Assembly (NCBI RefSeq): GCF_003432075.1
Contig: NZ_QWBU01000014.1
Location: forward strand, 21,347-85,346
Length of the DNA stretch: 64,000 nt
Direction of reading: 5' to 3'
From: Shinella sp. WSJ-2
GTDB taxonomy: Bacteria; Pseudomonadota; Alphaproteobacteria; Rhizobiales; Rhizobiaceae
Shown: piece by piece, positions 9,958 through 17,121 of the stretch
How the letters are laid out: each line of letters opens with the position of its first letter
Numbering within the stretch: position 1 is the stretch's first letter
Program-made: the position numbers and the translations under genes
The notes under the pieces: model-generated
Database searches by the model: none
What the model was told of the DNA's origin: nothing
Seen by the model: the letters and a program-made list of their open reading frames with translations, nothing else

Positions 9958-10034
9958 TCGTCATGCTCGGGCTTGACCCGAGCATCCATCGCCTCCGGTG
10001 CGGTATGGATCCTCGGCTCGAGGCCGAGGATGAC
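9958..10034. repeat. Compound palindromic intergenic repeat (rhizobial type)
   Basis: Two nested hairpins: ATGCTCGGG/CCCGAGCAT (9963-9985) and ATCCTCGGC/GCCGAGGAT (10009-10031), flanked by CGTCAT and ATGACG so the whole unit can also fold on itself. The right half (GGCCGAGGATGACGG) recurs at 18066-18079, which marks it as a dispersed repeat. Such elements with GGGCTTGACCCGAG cores are common between genes in Rhizobiaceae; this one sits between the ABC-F gene and the repeat-peptide gene. Confidence 0.8.
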
Positions 10035-10157
10035 GGCGGTGGCGGAGATTGAAGGCCTGTTCCATCCGAAACAGCGCAGATGACGAGGCCATGGGACAGT
10101 CGGGTCATTGGATGAGAAGCGCTCATCCTGCAACCCGAAAGAGATCAGGAGCCTCCC

Positions 10158-10415
10158 ATGCGCAAGTTCATCATGTCCGCCGTCGTCGCCGCTGTCGCTG
10201 CCTTATCCTTCGCCGCCCCATCTCAGGCCGGCTATTACGGCTATAAAAATTACGGCTACGGCCACAAGCATCATAGCTACAAGAAGCATCACGGTTACAA
10301 GAAACATTATGGTGGCCACTACGGCTACAAGAAGCACTATGGCTACAAGAAGCACTACGGTAGCTACGGCTACAACAGCCACAACGGCTACAGCTTCTCG
10401 TTCGGCTACTACTGA
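10158..10415 (+). CDS. Secreted Gly/Tyr/His/Lys-rich repeat peptide
   Basis: The product has 85 residues, with a clear Sec signal peptide (MRKFIMSAVVAAVAALSFAAPSQA) probably cut after SQA at residue 24. The mature ~61 residues are made almost only of Gly, Tyr, His, Lys, Asn and Ser, with the unit GYKKHYG or close variants (KKHHGYKKHYGGHYGYKKH) repeated about five times, then a Lys-free SFSFGYY tail. AGGAG at 10147-10151 precedes ATG 10158, and a strong terminator follows the stop, so it looks like a self-contained unit. The function is unknown. Composition suggests metal binding (His), surface adhesion or a wall/envelope role; these are inferences. Confidence 0.85.
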   Translation: MRKFIMSAVVAAVAALSFAAPSQAGYYGYKNYGYGHKHHSYKKHHGYKKHYGGHYGYKKHYGYKKHYGSYGYNSHNGYSFSFGYY

Positions 10416-10440
10416 GCCCTTCGCCGCCATCTCTGACCGA

Positions 10441-10470
10441 GGCCCGGATGCCCGCCGCATCCGGGCCTTA
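10441..10470 (+). terminator. Intrinsic terminator after the repeat-peptide gene
   Basis: GGCCCGGATGC (10441-10451) pairs perfectly with GCATCCGGGCC (10457-10467) around a CCGCC loop, followed by TTA. It separates the small gene from the metA leader. Confidence 0.8.
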
Positions 10471-10490
10471 TAGACTCAAGGGCTGACGGA

Positions 10491-10518
10491 TTGATTCGCA
10501 GGCGCAGTGGCGCTATTG
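10491..10518 (+). promoter_or_regulatory. Candidate promoter for metA
   Basis: TTGATT (10491-10496) and CTATTG (10513-10518) are spaced by 16 bases and would start RNA at about 10525, just before the SAM-II aptamer. The -10 match is moderate. Confidence 0.4.
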
Positions 10519-10523
10519 AAATG

Positions 10524-10586
10524 CCTCGTGGTGATTTGGCCGGCCGGCTTGCAGCCACGTTAAACAAGTCGCTAAAGGGCCGCGCG
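10524..10586 (+). promoter_or_regulatory. SAM-II riboswitch upstream of metA
   Basis: The stretch has the SAM-II layout known from alphaproteobacterial methionine genes. P1 is CGTGG (10527-10531) with CCACG (10555-10559); the loop GTGATTTGGCCGGCC is followed by CTTGCAG; and the 3' segment TAAACAAGTCGCTAAAGGG pairs back into the loop as the H-type pseudoknot. The conserved GCTAAAG is at 10571-10577. SAM-II binds S-adenosylmethionine and lowers expression of methionine-synthesis genes. It lies about 70 bases before the metA start. Confidence 0.88.
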
Positions 10587-10604
10587 AGGAAGAGCCTTAC
10601 GTGG

Positions 10605-10640
10605 ACCGGTTGCGACATCGTTGCGGCCGGTTTTTGTTTT
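10605..10640 (+). terminator. Intrinsic terminator between the SAM-II aptamer and metA
   Basis: ACCGGTTGCGAC (10605-10616) pairs with GTTGCGGCCGGT (10620-10631) over 12 bp with three G-U pairs and an ATC loop, then TTTTTGTTTT. Its place between aptamer and start codon suggests the riboswitch acts at least partly by premature termination. No obvious anti-terminator was worked out. Confidence 0.8.
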
Positions 10641-10655
10641 GGATCGAGTTGAGAC

Positions 10656-11579
10656 ATGCCCATCAAGATTCCCGATACGCTCCCCGCCTTCCAGACCCTC
10701 GTCAACGAGGGCGTGCGGGTGATGACCGAAACGGTGGCGATCCGGCAGGATATCCGCCCGCTGCAGATCGGGCTGCTCAACCTCATGCCCAACAAGATCA
10801 AGACGGAAGTGCAGATGGCGCGCCTTGTCGGCGCCTCGCCCCTTCAGGTCGAGCTGTCGCTGGTGCGCGTCGGCGCTCACCGCGCGAAGAACACGTCGGA
10901 GGAGCACCTGCTTGCCTTCTACGATACCTGGGAAGAGGTGAAGCACCGCAAGTTCGACGGCTTCATCATCACCGGTGCTCCGATCGAGACCCTTGACTAT
11001 GAGGAAGTCACCTATTGGGACGAGATGAAGCAGATCTTCGACTGGACGACGACGAATGTCCATTCGACGCTCAATGTCTGCTGGGGCGCCATGGCGGCGA
11101 TCTACCATTTCCACGGCGTGCCCAAATACACGCTCGATGAAAAGGCGTTCGGCGTCTACCGTCACCACAACCGCAAGCCCTCGTCGATCTACCTGAACGG
11201 CTTCTCGGATGATTTCGAGGTGCCGGTCTCGCGCTGGACGGAGATCCGCGCGGAAGATATCCGCGCCGTGCCGGACCTCGAAATCCTGCTCGATTCGGAC
11301 GAGATGGGTGTCTGCCTCGTCGAGGAGAAGGCGGGCAACCGCCTCTACATCTTCAATCATGTCGAATATGATTCGACCTCGTTGGCCGACGAATATTTCC
11401 GCGATGTCTCGGCCGGCGTGCCCATCAAAATGCCGAGGAACTACTTCCCGCACAACGATCCGGCCCTGGCGCCGCAGAACCGCTGGCGCGGCCATGCGCA
11501 TCTGCTGTTCGGCAACTGGATCAACGAAATCTACCAGACCACGCCCTATGACCTTGAAAAGATCGGAACGGGAGCCTGA
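10656..11579 (+). CDS. metA: Homoserine O-acyltransferase MetA (predicted acetyltransferase)
   Basis: First committed enzyme of methionine synthesis, acylating homoserine. The 307-residue product has the family nucleophile Cys142 in NVCWGAM and the later HVEYDSTSL segment with the catalytic His. Residue 111 is Glu ([12 protein letters not shown]). In this family Glu111 favours acetyl-CoA (as in Bacillus cereus MetA) and Gly111 favours succinyl-CoA (E. coli), so homoserine O-acetyltransferase is predicted despite the common succinyltransferase label. ATG 10656 is preceded by a SAM-II riboswitch and a terminator, giving SAM-dependent control. A GNAT gene follows after 2 bp. Confidence 0.95.
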   Translation: MPIKIPDTLPAFQTLVNEGVRVMTETVAIRQDIRPLQIGLLNLMPNKIKTEVQMARLVGASPLQVELSLVRVGAHRAKNTSEEHLLAFYDTWEEVKHRKFDGFIITGAPIETLDYEEVTYWDEMKQIFDWTTTNVHSTLNVCWGAMAAIYHFHGVPKYTLDEKAFGVYRHHNRKPSSIYLNGFSDDFEVPVSRWTEIRAEDIRAVPDLEILLDSDEMGVCLVEEKAGNRLYIFNHVEYDSTSLADEYFRDVSAGVPIKMPRNYFPHNDPALAPQNRWRGHAHLLFGNWINEIYQTTPYDLEKIGTGA

Positions 11580-11581
11580 CC

Positions 11582-12034
11582 ATGAGCCGTGTCGTTATTC
11601 GCCCGCTGCACAAGGATGATGAAGGCGAATGGCGCCGGCTGTGGACCGCCTATCTCGCCTTCTACGAGACGGTTCTGCCGGAAGAGGTTTTTGCCGCGAC
11701 CTTCGCCCGGCTGACCGGCGAGGTTGCGGAGGGAGAGTATCGCGGCCTCATCGCGACCCTGGACGGGAAGCCTGTCGGCCTGGCGCATTATCTCTTCCAT
11801 CGCTCGTGCTGGACGCTTGGCAATGTCTGCTACCTGCAGGATCTCTTCGCCGATCCCGACGTGCGTGGCAGCGGCATCGGGCGCGCATTGATCGAAGGCG
11901 TCTATGCCAAGGCGAAGGAGGTGGGCTCGCCGGAGGTCTACTGGATGACGCAGGAGTTCAACGCCACCGCGCGCCAGCTCTACGACCGCATCGCCGAGAA
12001 GACCCCTTTCATCGTCTATCAGAAGAACCTCTGA
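11582..12034 (+). CDS. GNAT family N-acetyltransferase
   Basis: Single-domain acyl-CoA-dependent acetyltransferase of 150 residues. The acetyl-CoA-binding loop is recognisable as DVRGSGIGRALIEGVYAKAKE near residues 98-118 (Q/RxxGxG/A motif as RGSGIG), followed by NATARQLYDRIAEKTPFIVYQKNL, the usual C-terminal strand pattern. Its ATG lies two bases after the metA stop, so it should be in the SAM-II-controlled transcript. The substrate is unknown; an amino acid or amine is possible, and the link with metA hints at methionine-pathway or sulfur compounds, but this is inference. Confidence 0.88.
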   Translation: MSRVVIRPLHKDDEGEWRRLWTAYLAFYETVLPEEVFAATFARLTGEVAEGEYRGLIATLDGKPVGLAHYLFHRSCWTLGNVCYLQDLFADPDVRGSGIGRALIEGVYAKAKEVGSPEVYWMTQEFNATARQLYDRIAEKTPFIVYQKNL

Positions 12035-12126
12035 CGGATCGTCCAATAGTATGACTTTTCGGTTGCGGCCGGCGAGGAATTGAAGCAGGTTGCCGCGCGG
12101 GGAAAGCCGGCGGAGGAGACGCAAGC

Positions 12127-13143
12127 GTGGGTCAGGAACAGGATATCTTCGGTCGGCTGGATCAGGCAGAAGCGGTGGAGCGCGTTACGATATCGGGCGG
12201 CGGACTGACCGCCCGTGTCCTGACCTGGGGCGCCGTCATCCAGGATCTCAGGCTTGACGGGCACGACGCGCCGCTGGTGCTCGGCTTTGAGGATTTGCCG
12301 TCCTATCTCGACCATTCGCCGTTCTTCGGCGCCACGCCCGGCCGCTGCGCCAACCGCATCGGCGGCGGCCGTTTCTCCATCGATAGCAATGACTACCAGC
12401 TGGAACGCAACGAACGTGGCGTCACGCATCTGCATGGCGGCAGCGACGGCATTGGCCGGCAGAACTGGCGCATCGCCGAAAAGGGCGCCGATTTCGTCAC
12501 GCTCACGCTGACCGATCCCGATGGCCGCGCCGGTTATCCCGGCAATTGCGCCATCACCTGCACCTATCGCCTGCCGGGCGAGGGCGTGCTCTCCGTCGTC
12601 TACGAGGCGGTGACGGACGCGCCGACGCCGGTCAATCTCTGCCAGCACAGCTATTTCATCCTCGACGGCGGCGCGGACGCGCTGGGCCACGAGATCCGCC
12701 TGGCTGCCGAACACTACCTGCCCGTCGACGAAAACCTTATCCCGACCGGCGAGGTCCGCCCCGTCGCCGGTACGCCCTTCGATCTCCGGGAATGGACCCC
12801 GCTTGCCCGCCAGACGGAAGAGGGCGGCGTCGCCTTCGACCACAATTTTTGCCTTTCGCCGGAGCGCGTCGCCAAGCGTCCCGTCGCCGAGGTGCGCAGC
12901 CGCGTTTCGGGCGTTTCGCTTGCCGTGCTGACGACGGAGCCGGGTGTGCAGCTCTATACCGGCTCCAAGGTCGGCCCTGCCGTTCCCGGCCTCGAAGGCC
13001 GCCGCTACGGTGCTTTCGCCGGCTTCTGTCTGGAAACCCAGGTCTGGCCCGATGCCGTCAACCACGCGCATTTCCCGAAAGCGGTTTTGCGGCCCGGCGA
13101 GACGCTGCGGCAGGAGACGGATTACGTCTTCCGCAAGGCCTGA
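12127..13143 (+). CDS. Aldose 1-epimerase family protein (GalM-like)
   Basis: Mutarotase-type enzyme that interconverts alpha and beta anomers of aldoses. The 338-residue product shows GRCANRIGGGRFSID, GVTHLHGGSDGIGRQNW, NLCQHSYF (catalytic His) and GFCLETQVWPDAVNH (catalytic Glu in the ETQ stretch), all typical of GalM. The start is GTG 12127 with GGAGGAG at 12112-12118. It stands alone, about 90 bp after the GNAT gene and without adjacent sugar-catabolic genes, so its sugar is not indicated. Confidence 0.93.
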   Translation: MGQEQDIFGRLDQAEAVERVTISGGGLTARVLTWGAVIQDLRLDGHDAPLVLGFEDLPSYLDHSPFFGATPGRCANRIGGGRFSIDSNDYQLERNERGVTHLHGGSDGIGRQNWRIAEKGADFVTLTLTDPDGRAGYPGNCAITCTYRLPGEGVLSVVYEAVTDAPTPVNLCQHSYFILDGGADALGHEIRLAAEHYLPVDENLIPTGEVRPVAGTPFDLREWTPLARQTEEGGVAFDHNFCLSPERVAKRPVAEVRSRVSGVSLAVLTTEPGVQLYTGSKVGPAVPGLEGRRYGAFAGFCLETQVWPDAVNHAHFPKAVLRPGETLRQETDYVFRKA

Positions 13144-13498
13144 AGCAGCCCCCTGCCCCAAAGGCAATTGGCAAAACGCAAGACAATCGAACCTTTGTGC
13201 AGCACAACGCCCGTACGGACCCCGGAATGATCCCAGGTTGTCCTTCTGATGAGCTGCCACCTTTTCGGCAACTGCGGGCCTGATCTCGCTCGGCGGCGGC
13301 GACGCAGATCCTGCTGCTCCCACAGCCGCCGTCTGCATCATTGCGGCATGCTGTTTCGAAACGCCCTTGCCTGCTGGGACGTCGTCCGTCTGGCCGAGCT
13401 TCTGACCGGCGCCATGGCCGCATGCTGGACCGTCATGGCGAAGCGATGGGTGCCGGCCTGGATTTCTCTCGGCGCGCCACATACCAAGCGTCTGTATT
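13144..13498. other. Intergenic region without a recognised feature
   Basis: These 355 bp lie between the convergent galM-like and small-protein genes. Frames that cross it on either strand have no family resemblance and odd composition. I see no terminator with a T-run and no repeat shared with the rest of the window. Confidence 0.5.
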
Positions 13499-13705
13499 CT
13501 ATTTCTTCGCGCGCTTTTTGGGGAGCGGCGCGGGCGGAGTGGCGGCTTCCTTTGCAAGGCGCAAAGCCCGCAGTCTCTCGGTTTTCTTTTCGCGAGCGTT
13601 TGCTTCCTGCGCGACGATCCCGCGCGCCGCAGCATTGGTGTCAGCCGCCTTCGTTTCCGCGCTGACCTTCGTCGGCTTGAAAAAATTCTGTTTCGTGGCC
13701 GTCAT
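13499..13705 (-). CDS. Small basic conserved hypothetical protein
   Basis: The product has 68 residues, starting MTATKQNFFKPTKVSAETKAAD and ending in a Lys/Arg/Pro-rich tail (PLPKKRAKK). It is highly charged, without membrane segment or signal peptide, and predicted helical in the middle (AQEANAREKKTERLRALRLAKEA). I recall similar short proteins in other Rhizobiaceae but no function. It lies directly downstream of the truncated rpsU frame on the same strand (gap of 10 bp). A role near the ribosome is possible from charge and neighbours, but this is speculation. Confidence 0.65.
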   Translation of the reverse strand: MTATKQNFFKPTKVSAETKAADTNAAARGIVAQEANAREKKTERLRALRLAKEAATPPAPLPKKRAKK

Positions 13706-13715
13706 TGAATCGTCC

Positions 13716-13859
13716 TTAGTTTACACTTATCCACCGCCGGCAGAAACTTTCCTCTTGGGCCCGAGACAACCCTTCACTCTGCATCTTCTTCCGGAGCACC
13801 CTGAGGACATGATCGACGTTGTTGTCCCGAACGAGAACCTGCAAGATCTGTCCCGGCAT
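13716..13859 (-). pseudogene. rpsU: Truncated 30S ribosomal protein S21 (rpsU) frame
   Basis: A 47-codon frame from ATG 13859 reads [20 protein letters not shown], then [13 protein letters not shown], then an unrelated tail [16 protein letters not shown] and TAA. The segment [25 protein letters not shown] is the N-terminal half of alphaproteobacterial S21; normal S21 goes on for about 30-45 more basic residues (YEKPSEKRARE type), which are missing in all frames that I checked here. There is no clear ribosome binding site. It is either a decayed paralogue with the main rpsU elsewhere, or a short S21-derived peptide. Linkage with a cold-shock gene is common for rhizobial rpsU. Confidence 0.65.
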
Positions 13860-13877
13860 GCGAGCCGTGCCGAGTGA

Positions 13878-14165
13878 TTATTTCTTTGTTCGTATGCTGA
13901 CGGGCTTGAGCCATGGTTCGTTGCGACCGGCGGAGGATGGCGCCATGCCGCTGGGCTGGGGAATCCTGGTCTCTGGCGTTTCGATGTCGCTGGCGAGAAT
14001 ACGTCGCTCGAACGTCTCGTTGCCGAGCCGAACGCGATATTGCGTTTCCCCGTGATCGGCAGGCAGAATGCCGATAATCCGGCAGATCGGAGCGGTTTCA
14101 GCTCGGCGCAGGATATTCGGCTTGAGCTTGACTGTGTCGCCAACAGCGTAAATTGCTCGGCTCAT
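13878..14165 (-). CDS. Conserved hypothetical small protein
   Basis: The product has 95 residues beginning MSRAIYAVGDTVKLKPNILR. The ATG at 14163-14165 is preceded by AAGGAG with a six-base spacer, which fixes the start over a longer frame beginning at 14204. The sequence suggests a small beta-barrel: VGDTVKLK, ICRIIGILPADHGETQYRVRLGNETFERRILASDIE resembles SH3- or KOW-like domains found in rhizobial small proteins, followed by a disordered Pro/Ser tail. No catalytic motif is visible. It lies between the cspA terminator and the truncated rpsU on the same strand. Function unknown. Confidence 0.75.
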   Translation of the reverse strand: MSRAIYAVGDTVKLKPNILRRAETAPICRIIGILPADHGETQYRVRLGNETFERRILASDIETPETRIPQPSGMAPSSAGRNEPWLKPVSIRTKK

Positions 14166-14201
14166 CGTGAGCTCCTTTGCGCGATGCGCTATCTGCGGAA
14201 A

Positions 14202-14227
14202 CAAAAAGGCCGGGCGTTAACCCGACC
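14202..14227 (-). terminator. Intrinsic terminator of the cold-shock gene
   Basis: On the minus strand GGTCGGG, loop TTAACG and CCCGGCC (one G-U pair) form a hairpin followed by TTTTTGTTT. It lies 66 bp past the cold-shock stop codon. Confidence 0.8.
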
Positions 14228-14292
14228 TCTTCCCATCGTCCGCCTCACCGCTGCCAGTACATCCGTGGTCAGCGGGAGCGAGCGAAAATTCC

Positions 14293-14502
14293 TTAAGCGG
14301 CGCGAAGGTTGTCGGCCGAGTTTTTGCCGGACTTGCGGTCACGGACAATCTCGTAGCTGATCTTCTGACCTTCGTTCAGCGCGCCCATGCCTGCACGTTC
14401 GACGGCCGAAACATGGACGAAGACGTCCGTCGAGCCGTCGTCAGGCTGAATGAAACCAAAACCCTTGGTGCTGTTGAACCACTTAACTGTACCTGAATTC
14501 AT
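14293..14502 (-). CDS. cspA: Cold-shock domain protein (CspA family)
   Basis: Small RNA-binding protein of 69 residues acting as an RNA chaperone. RNP-1 is present as KGFGFIQ (consensus KGFGFI) and RNP-2 as VFVHVSAV (consensus VFVHFS), inside a complete five-strand cold-shock domain starting [19 protein letters not shown] purine-rich site lies upstream of ATG 14502 on the minus strand (GAAAGGATATCGTT). A candidate promoter at 14704-14733 gives a roughly 195-nt 5' leader, as in temperature-controlled csp mRNAs, and the gene has its own terminator. Confidence 0.95.
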   Translation of the reverse strand: MNSGTVKWFNSTKGFGFIQPDDGSTDVFVHVSAVERAGMGALNEGQKISYEIVRDRKSGKNSADNLRAA

Positions 14503-15111
14503 AACGATATCCTTTCAATCGCATGAGAAAAAACGCCCAGAATGAGCGCATGTAAATCGACGATGATAGGAAATCTGACCGGGCCAATGAGGCGAAGACA
14601 AAGGTCATAAACAAGGTTCGACGAGGAGAAGATATGTTTTTTCTGCGGGAAAAACAAGGGCGGTTATTCAAATCAACGGAAATCGTGCAACCGTGCGGGC
14701 GAAATTACTCACAAAAACAACGAAAATCGTCAAAAGATATTTTTACTGGTTGGGCGGTTTAACGAAATTTTTGAAAAAATATTATGCTTGAATTCTTGCT
14801 TCTGCACTTCCTCTCGCGACCGAATTGGGCATGCCCGCCTATAGGGGCTATCATCGTAGTACCGCTAGCCAGTGCAAATGACGGAGGGAATCGCGCGATA
14901 CGCTTGTGATGGTCCGGCGAATTCATCTTCAGACTCGCCGTGAAACAACAGCCGTGGAGCCTCATGACGTGTGCTTGTGCGTAGGCAAAAAGCCGACTGC
15001 AAGCGTCCCAACGCTAGCCCTGCAATGCAGAATATTTGAGCGGGTGACCCGACGGCGGCCGCGCATCCCGGAGGGGTTTCCGGTGTCGCGATCTCAACCG
15101 CGTCAGGAATC
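14503..15111. other. cspA leader and AT-rich intergenic region
   Basis: Bases 14503-14697 are the likely 5' leader of cspA on the minus strand. Bases 14700-14800 are clearly AT-rich compared with the rest of the window. From about 14800 to 15111 I see no gene; a frame on the plus strand from 14906 runs across the tRNA gene and is not coding. Confidence 0.5.
14704..14733 (-). promoter_or_regulatory. Candidate cspA promoter
   Basis: On the minus strand TTGACG (14728-14733) is spaced 18 bases from AGTAAT (14704-14709). It lies in the AT-rich patch and implies a long cspA leader. Confidence 0.5.
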
Positions 15112-15137
15112 AAAAAAGCCCCGGCGAACCGAGGCTT
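15112..15137 (-). terminator. Terminator downstream of tRNA-Gly
   Basis: On the minus strand AAGCCTCGG, TTCG loop, CCGGGGCTTTTTT forms a hairpin with a six-T tail, 18 bases past the tRNA 3' end. Confidence 0.85.
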
Positions 15138-15155
15138 GCGACGTCTTGGAAAGAA

Positions 15156-15230
15156 TGGAGCGGGTGAGGCGATTCGAACGCCCGACCCCAACCTTGGCAA
15201 GGTTGTGCTCTACCCCTGAGCTACACCCGC
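15156..15230 (-). tRNA. tRNA-Gly (anticodon GCC), CCA encoded
   Basis: The 75-nt gene folds as a full cloverleaf on the minus strand. The acceptor arm is GCGGGTG/CACCCGC, the D-loop segment is AGCTCAGGGGTAGAGC, the anticodon arm CAACCTTGCCAAGGTTG has anticodon GCC, and the T-arm contains GGTTCGAATCC-like GCGTTCGAATCGC. It ends CTCCA, so CCA is encoded. Confidence 0.97.
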
Positions 15231-15449
15231 TCATCTACAACGGCCTGGGGTAGATCGCTTGGCCGAAGGTCGCTGCGTTGCGGCGACGGGCGGTATATGG
15301 CCCAAGCCCTTTTAAAACGCAACAGGGAAATTTCGGATTTTGCAGAAAAAATTACAGCCGCTTTCAAAGCGCCGAATTCTCAGGCGGTTGCGTTGAAGGG
15401 ACCGAAGCCCTATCAGCGGGCAGGGACAATTCACGCTAGGAATGACGAA

Positions 15450-15959
15450 ATGAGCGAAGTGCCGCCGAAGACCGACAAGGACCTTTTCCAGTTTCTCGAC
15501 GGGCTGGGCATTGCTCATTCGACCAAGGAACACGCGCCGGTCTTCACCGTCGCCGAATCGGTGGCGTTGCGCGACGAAATCCCTGGCGGCCATACGAAGA
15601 ACCTCTTCGTGAAGGACAAGAAGGATAACTACTTCCTGATGACCGTCGAGGAACATGCGACCATCGACCTGAAGACGATCCATACGGTCATCGGTGCAGC
15701 AAGCAAGGTCTCCTTCGGCAAGCCGGAAAAGCTGATGGAATATCTCGGTGTCATTCCCGGCGCCGTCACGGCCTTCGGTGTCATCAATGATACCGGACGA
15801 CAGGTGAAGATGATCGTCGATGCCGATCTCATGGAATATGACACGATCAACTGCCACCCGCTGCGCAACGATGCGACGACCTCGATCGCTTCGAAGGATC
15901 TGTTACGCTTCATCGAGGCGACGGGACATGAGCCGCTTGTCTTGAAAGTCACCGCCTGA
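15450..15959 (+). CDS. Prolyl-tRNA deacylase-like trans-editing protein (YbaK/PrdX family)
   Basis: Free-standing editing domain that hydrolyses misacylated tRNA (for the PrdX/ProXp-ala group, Ala-tRNA-Pro). The product has 169 residues covering one YbaK/EbsC domain: HAPVFTVAESVALRDEIPGGHTKNLFVKDKKDNYFLMTVE contains the conserved HTKNLFLKDKK-like stretch and the substrate lysine, and VIPGAVTAFGVINDTGRQVKMIVD and NCHPLRNDATTSI follow the family order. ATG 15450 has AGGA at 15438-15441; the longer frame from 15297 is upstream non-coding sequence. It could equally be a Cys- or Ser-specific relative. Confidence 0.88.
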   Translation: MSEVPPKTDKDLFQFLDGLGIAHSTKEHAPVFTVAESVALRDEIPGGHTKNLFVKDKKDNYFLMTVEEHATIDLKTIHTVIGAASKVSFGKPEKLMEYLGVIPGAVTAFGVINDTGRQVKMIVDADLMEYDTINCHPLRNDATTSIASKDLLRFIEATGHEPLVLKVTA

Positions 15960-16015
15960 CATACGATTTTGGGCGCAGACACGTGATTTGGGCGCTTGGC
16001 GCCACAGGAGAGACC

Positions 16016-16984
16016 ATGAGTGCAGGCGAAAACCCCTATGCATCGTCCTATGGCGGCCAGATGAACGTTTCGGCGAACTATGGCGGCGGCGCGGCGCCGG
16101 CGGCGGACGACCTGATCAAGGACACGACGACGGCGAATTTCTCGCGCGATGTGATGGAAGCCTCGCGCCAGCAGCCCGTTCTCGTCGATTTCTGGGCGCC
16201 GTGGTGCGGCCCCTGCAAGCAGCTTCAGCCGATCATCGAAAAGGTCGTGCGCGAAAGCGCCGGCCGCGTGAAGCTCGTCAAGCTCAATATCGACGATCAC
16301 CCTTCGATCCCCGGCCAGCTCGGCATCCAGTCCATTCCCGCCGTCGTCGCCTTTGTCGGCGGCCGGCCGGTCGATGGCTTCATGGGCGCGGTGCCGGAAA
16401 GCCAGATCCGCGACTTCATCGACAAGGTCGCCGGTCCCGCAGGCGCCGATGAGAAGGCCGAGATCGAGGCGCTGCTTGCTGAAGCCAAGACCCTGTTCGA
16501 GGCCGGCGATGTCGCCGGTGCCGCCGATCTCTATGGCGCGCTGCTGCAGGCCGATCCGGAAAATGCCGTCGCTCTGGCCGGCATCGCCGATTGCATGATC
16601 GCCGTCGACCAGATCGAAAACGCCCGCCAGACGCTGAGCAACCTGCCGGACGCGGTCGCGGCGGATCCCGCTGTCGTCGCCGTTCTCAAGAAGCTCGACC
16701 AGATCGAAGAGGCGCGCAAGCTCGGCGATCCCGCAGCGCTCGAACAGGCGCTGGCCGCGAATGCCGACGATCATGCCGCCCGGCTGAACCTTGCGAAAAT
16801 CCGCAATGTCGAGGGCGATCGCCAGGCGGCGGCCGAACACCTGCTCTATATCATGAAGCGCGACCGCACCTTCGAGGATGACGGTGCGCGCCGCGAACTG
16901 TTGCAGTTCTTCGACGTCTGGGGACCGAAGGACCCGGCGACGATGTCTGCCCGCCGCAAGCTCTCGTCTATCCTGTTTTCCTGA
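16016..16984 (+). CDS. Thioredoxin-TPR co-chaperone (YbbN/CnoX-like)
   Basis: The product has 322 residues: a 35-residue Gly/Ala-rich N-terminal extension, a thioredoxin domain with an intact WCGPC active site (residues 63-67) and the cis-Pro segment QSIPAVVAF, then a C-terminal TPR-like helical region of about 170 residues (ALLAEAKTLFEAGDVAGAADLYGALLQ). This arrangement is that of YbbN/CnoX, which protects substrates of GroEL and DnaK under oxidative stress. Unlike E. coli CnoX (SXXC), both catalytic cysteines are kept, so it may be redox-active. ATG 16016 follows CAGGAGAG. Downstream genes lie close on the same strand. Confidence 0.92.
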   Translation: MSAGENPYASSYGGQMNVSANYGGGAAPAADDLIKDTTTANFSRDVMEASRQQPVLVDFWAPWCGPCKQLQPIIEKVVRESAGRVKLVKLNIDDHPSIPGQLGIQSIPAVVAFVGGRPVDGFMGAVPESQIRDFIDKVAGPAGADEKAEIEALLAEAKTLFEAGDVAGAADLYGALLQADPENAVALAGIADCMIAVDQIENARQTLSNLPDAVAADPAVVAVLKKLDQIEEARKLGDPAALEQALAANADDHAARLNLAKIRNVEGDRQAAAEHLLYIMKRDRTFEDDGARRELLQFFDVWGPKDPATMSARRKLSSILFS

Positions 16985-17121
16985 GGTTTTTTGCCCGGGA
17001 GAGGGCAGCATCCCTTGAGAAACGGCGCGCCCGCCCCACATTCGGAGAAAGGCGCGTCGGCGAGGGGCCGGGACGGAGGAGCCTGGACGCAGCACCGCGC
17101 CACGGAATGGAAGGCAATGCC

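Noticed and set aside
10240..10400. Tandem DNA repeats resembling a CRISPR or satellite
   Set aside because: They are in-frame codon repeats of the GYKKHY peptide gene, with no spacers.
12019..13635. Minus-strand open frame across the galM-like gene and the gap
   Set aside because: Antisense to the aldose epimerase; composition not protein-like.
14906..15253. Plus-strand open frame spanning the tRNA-Gly gene
   Set aside because: It includes the tRNA on the opposite strand and shows no family signal.
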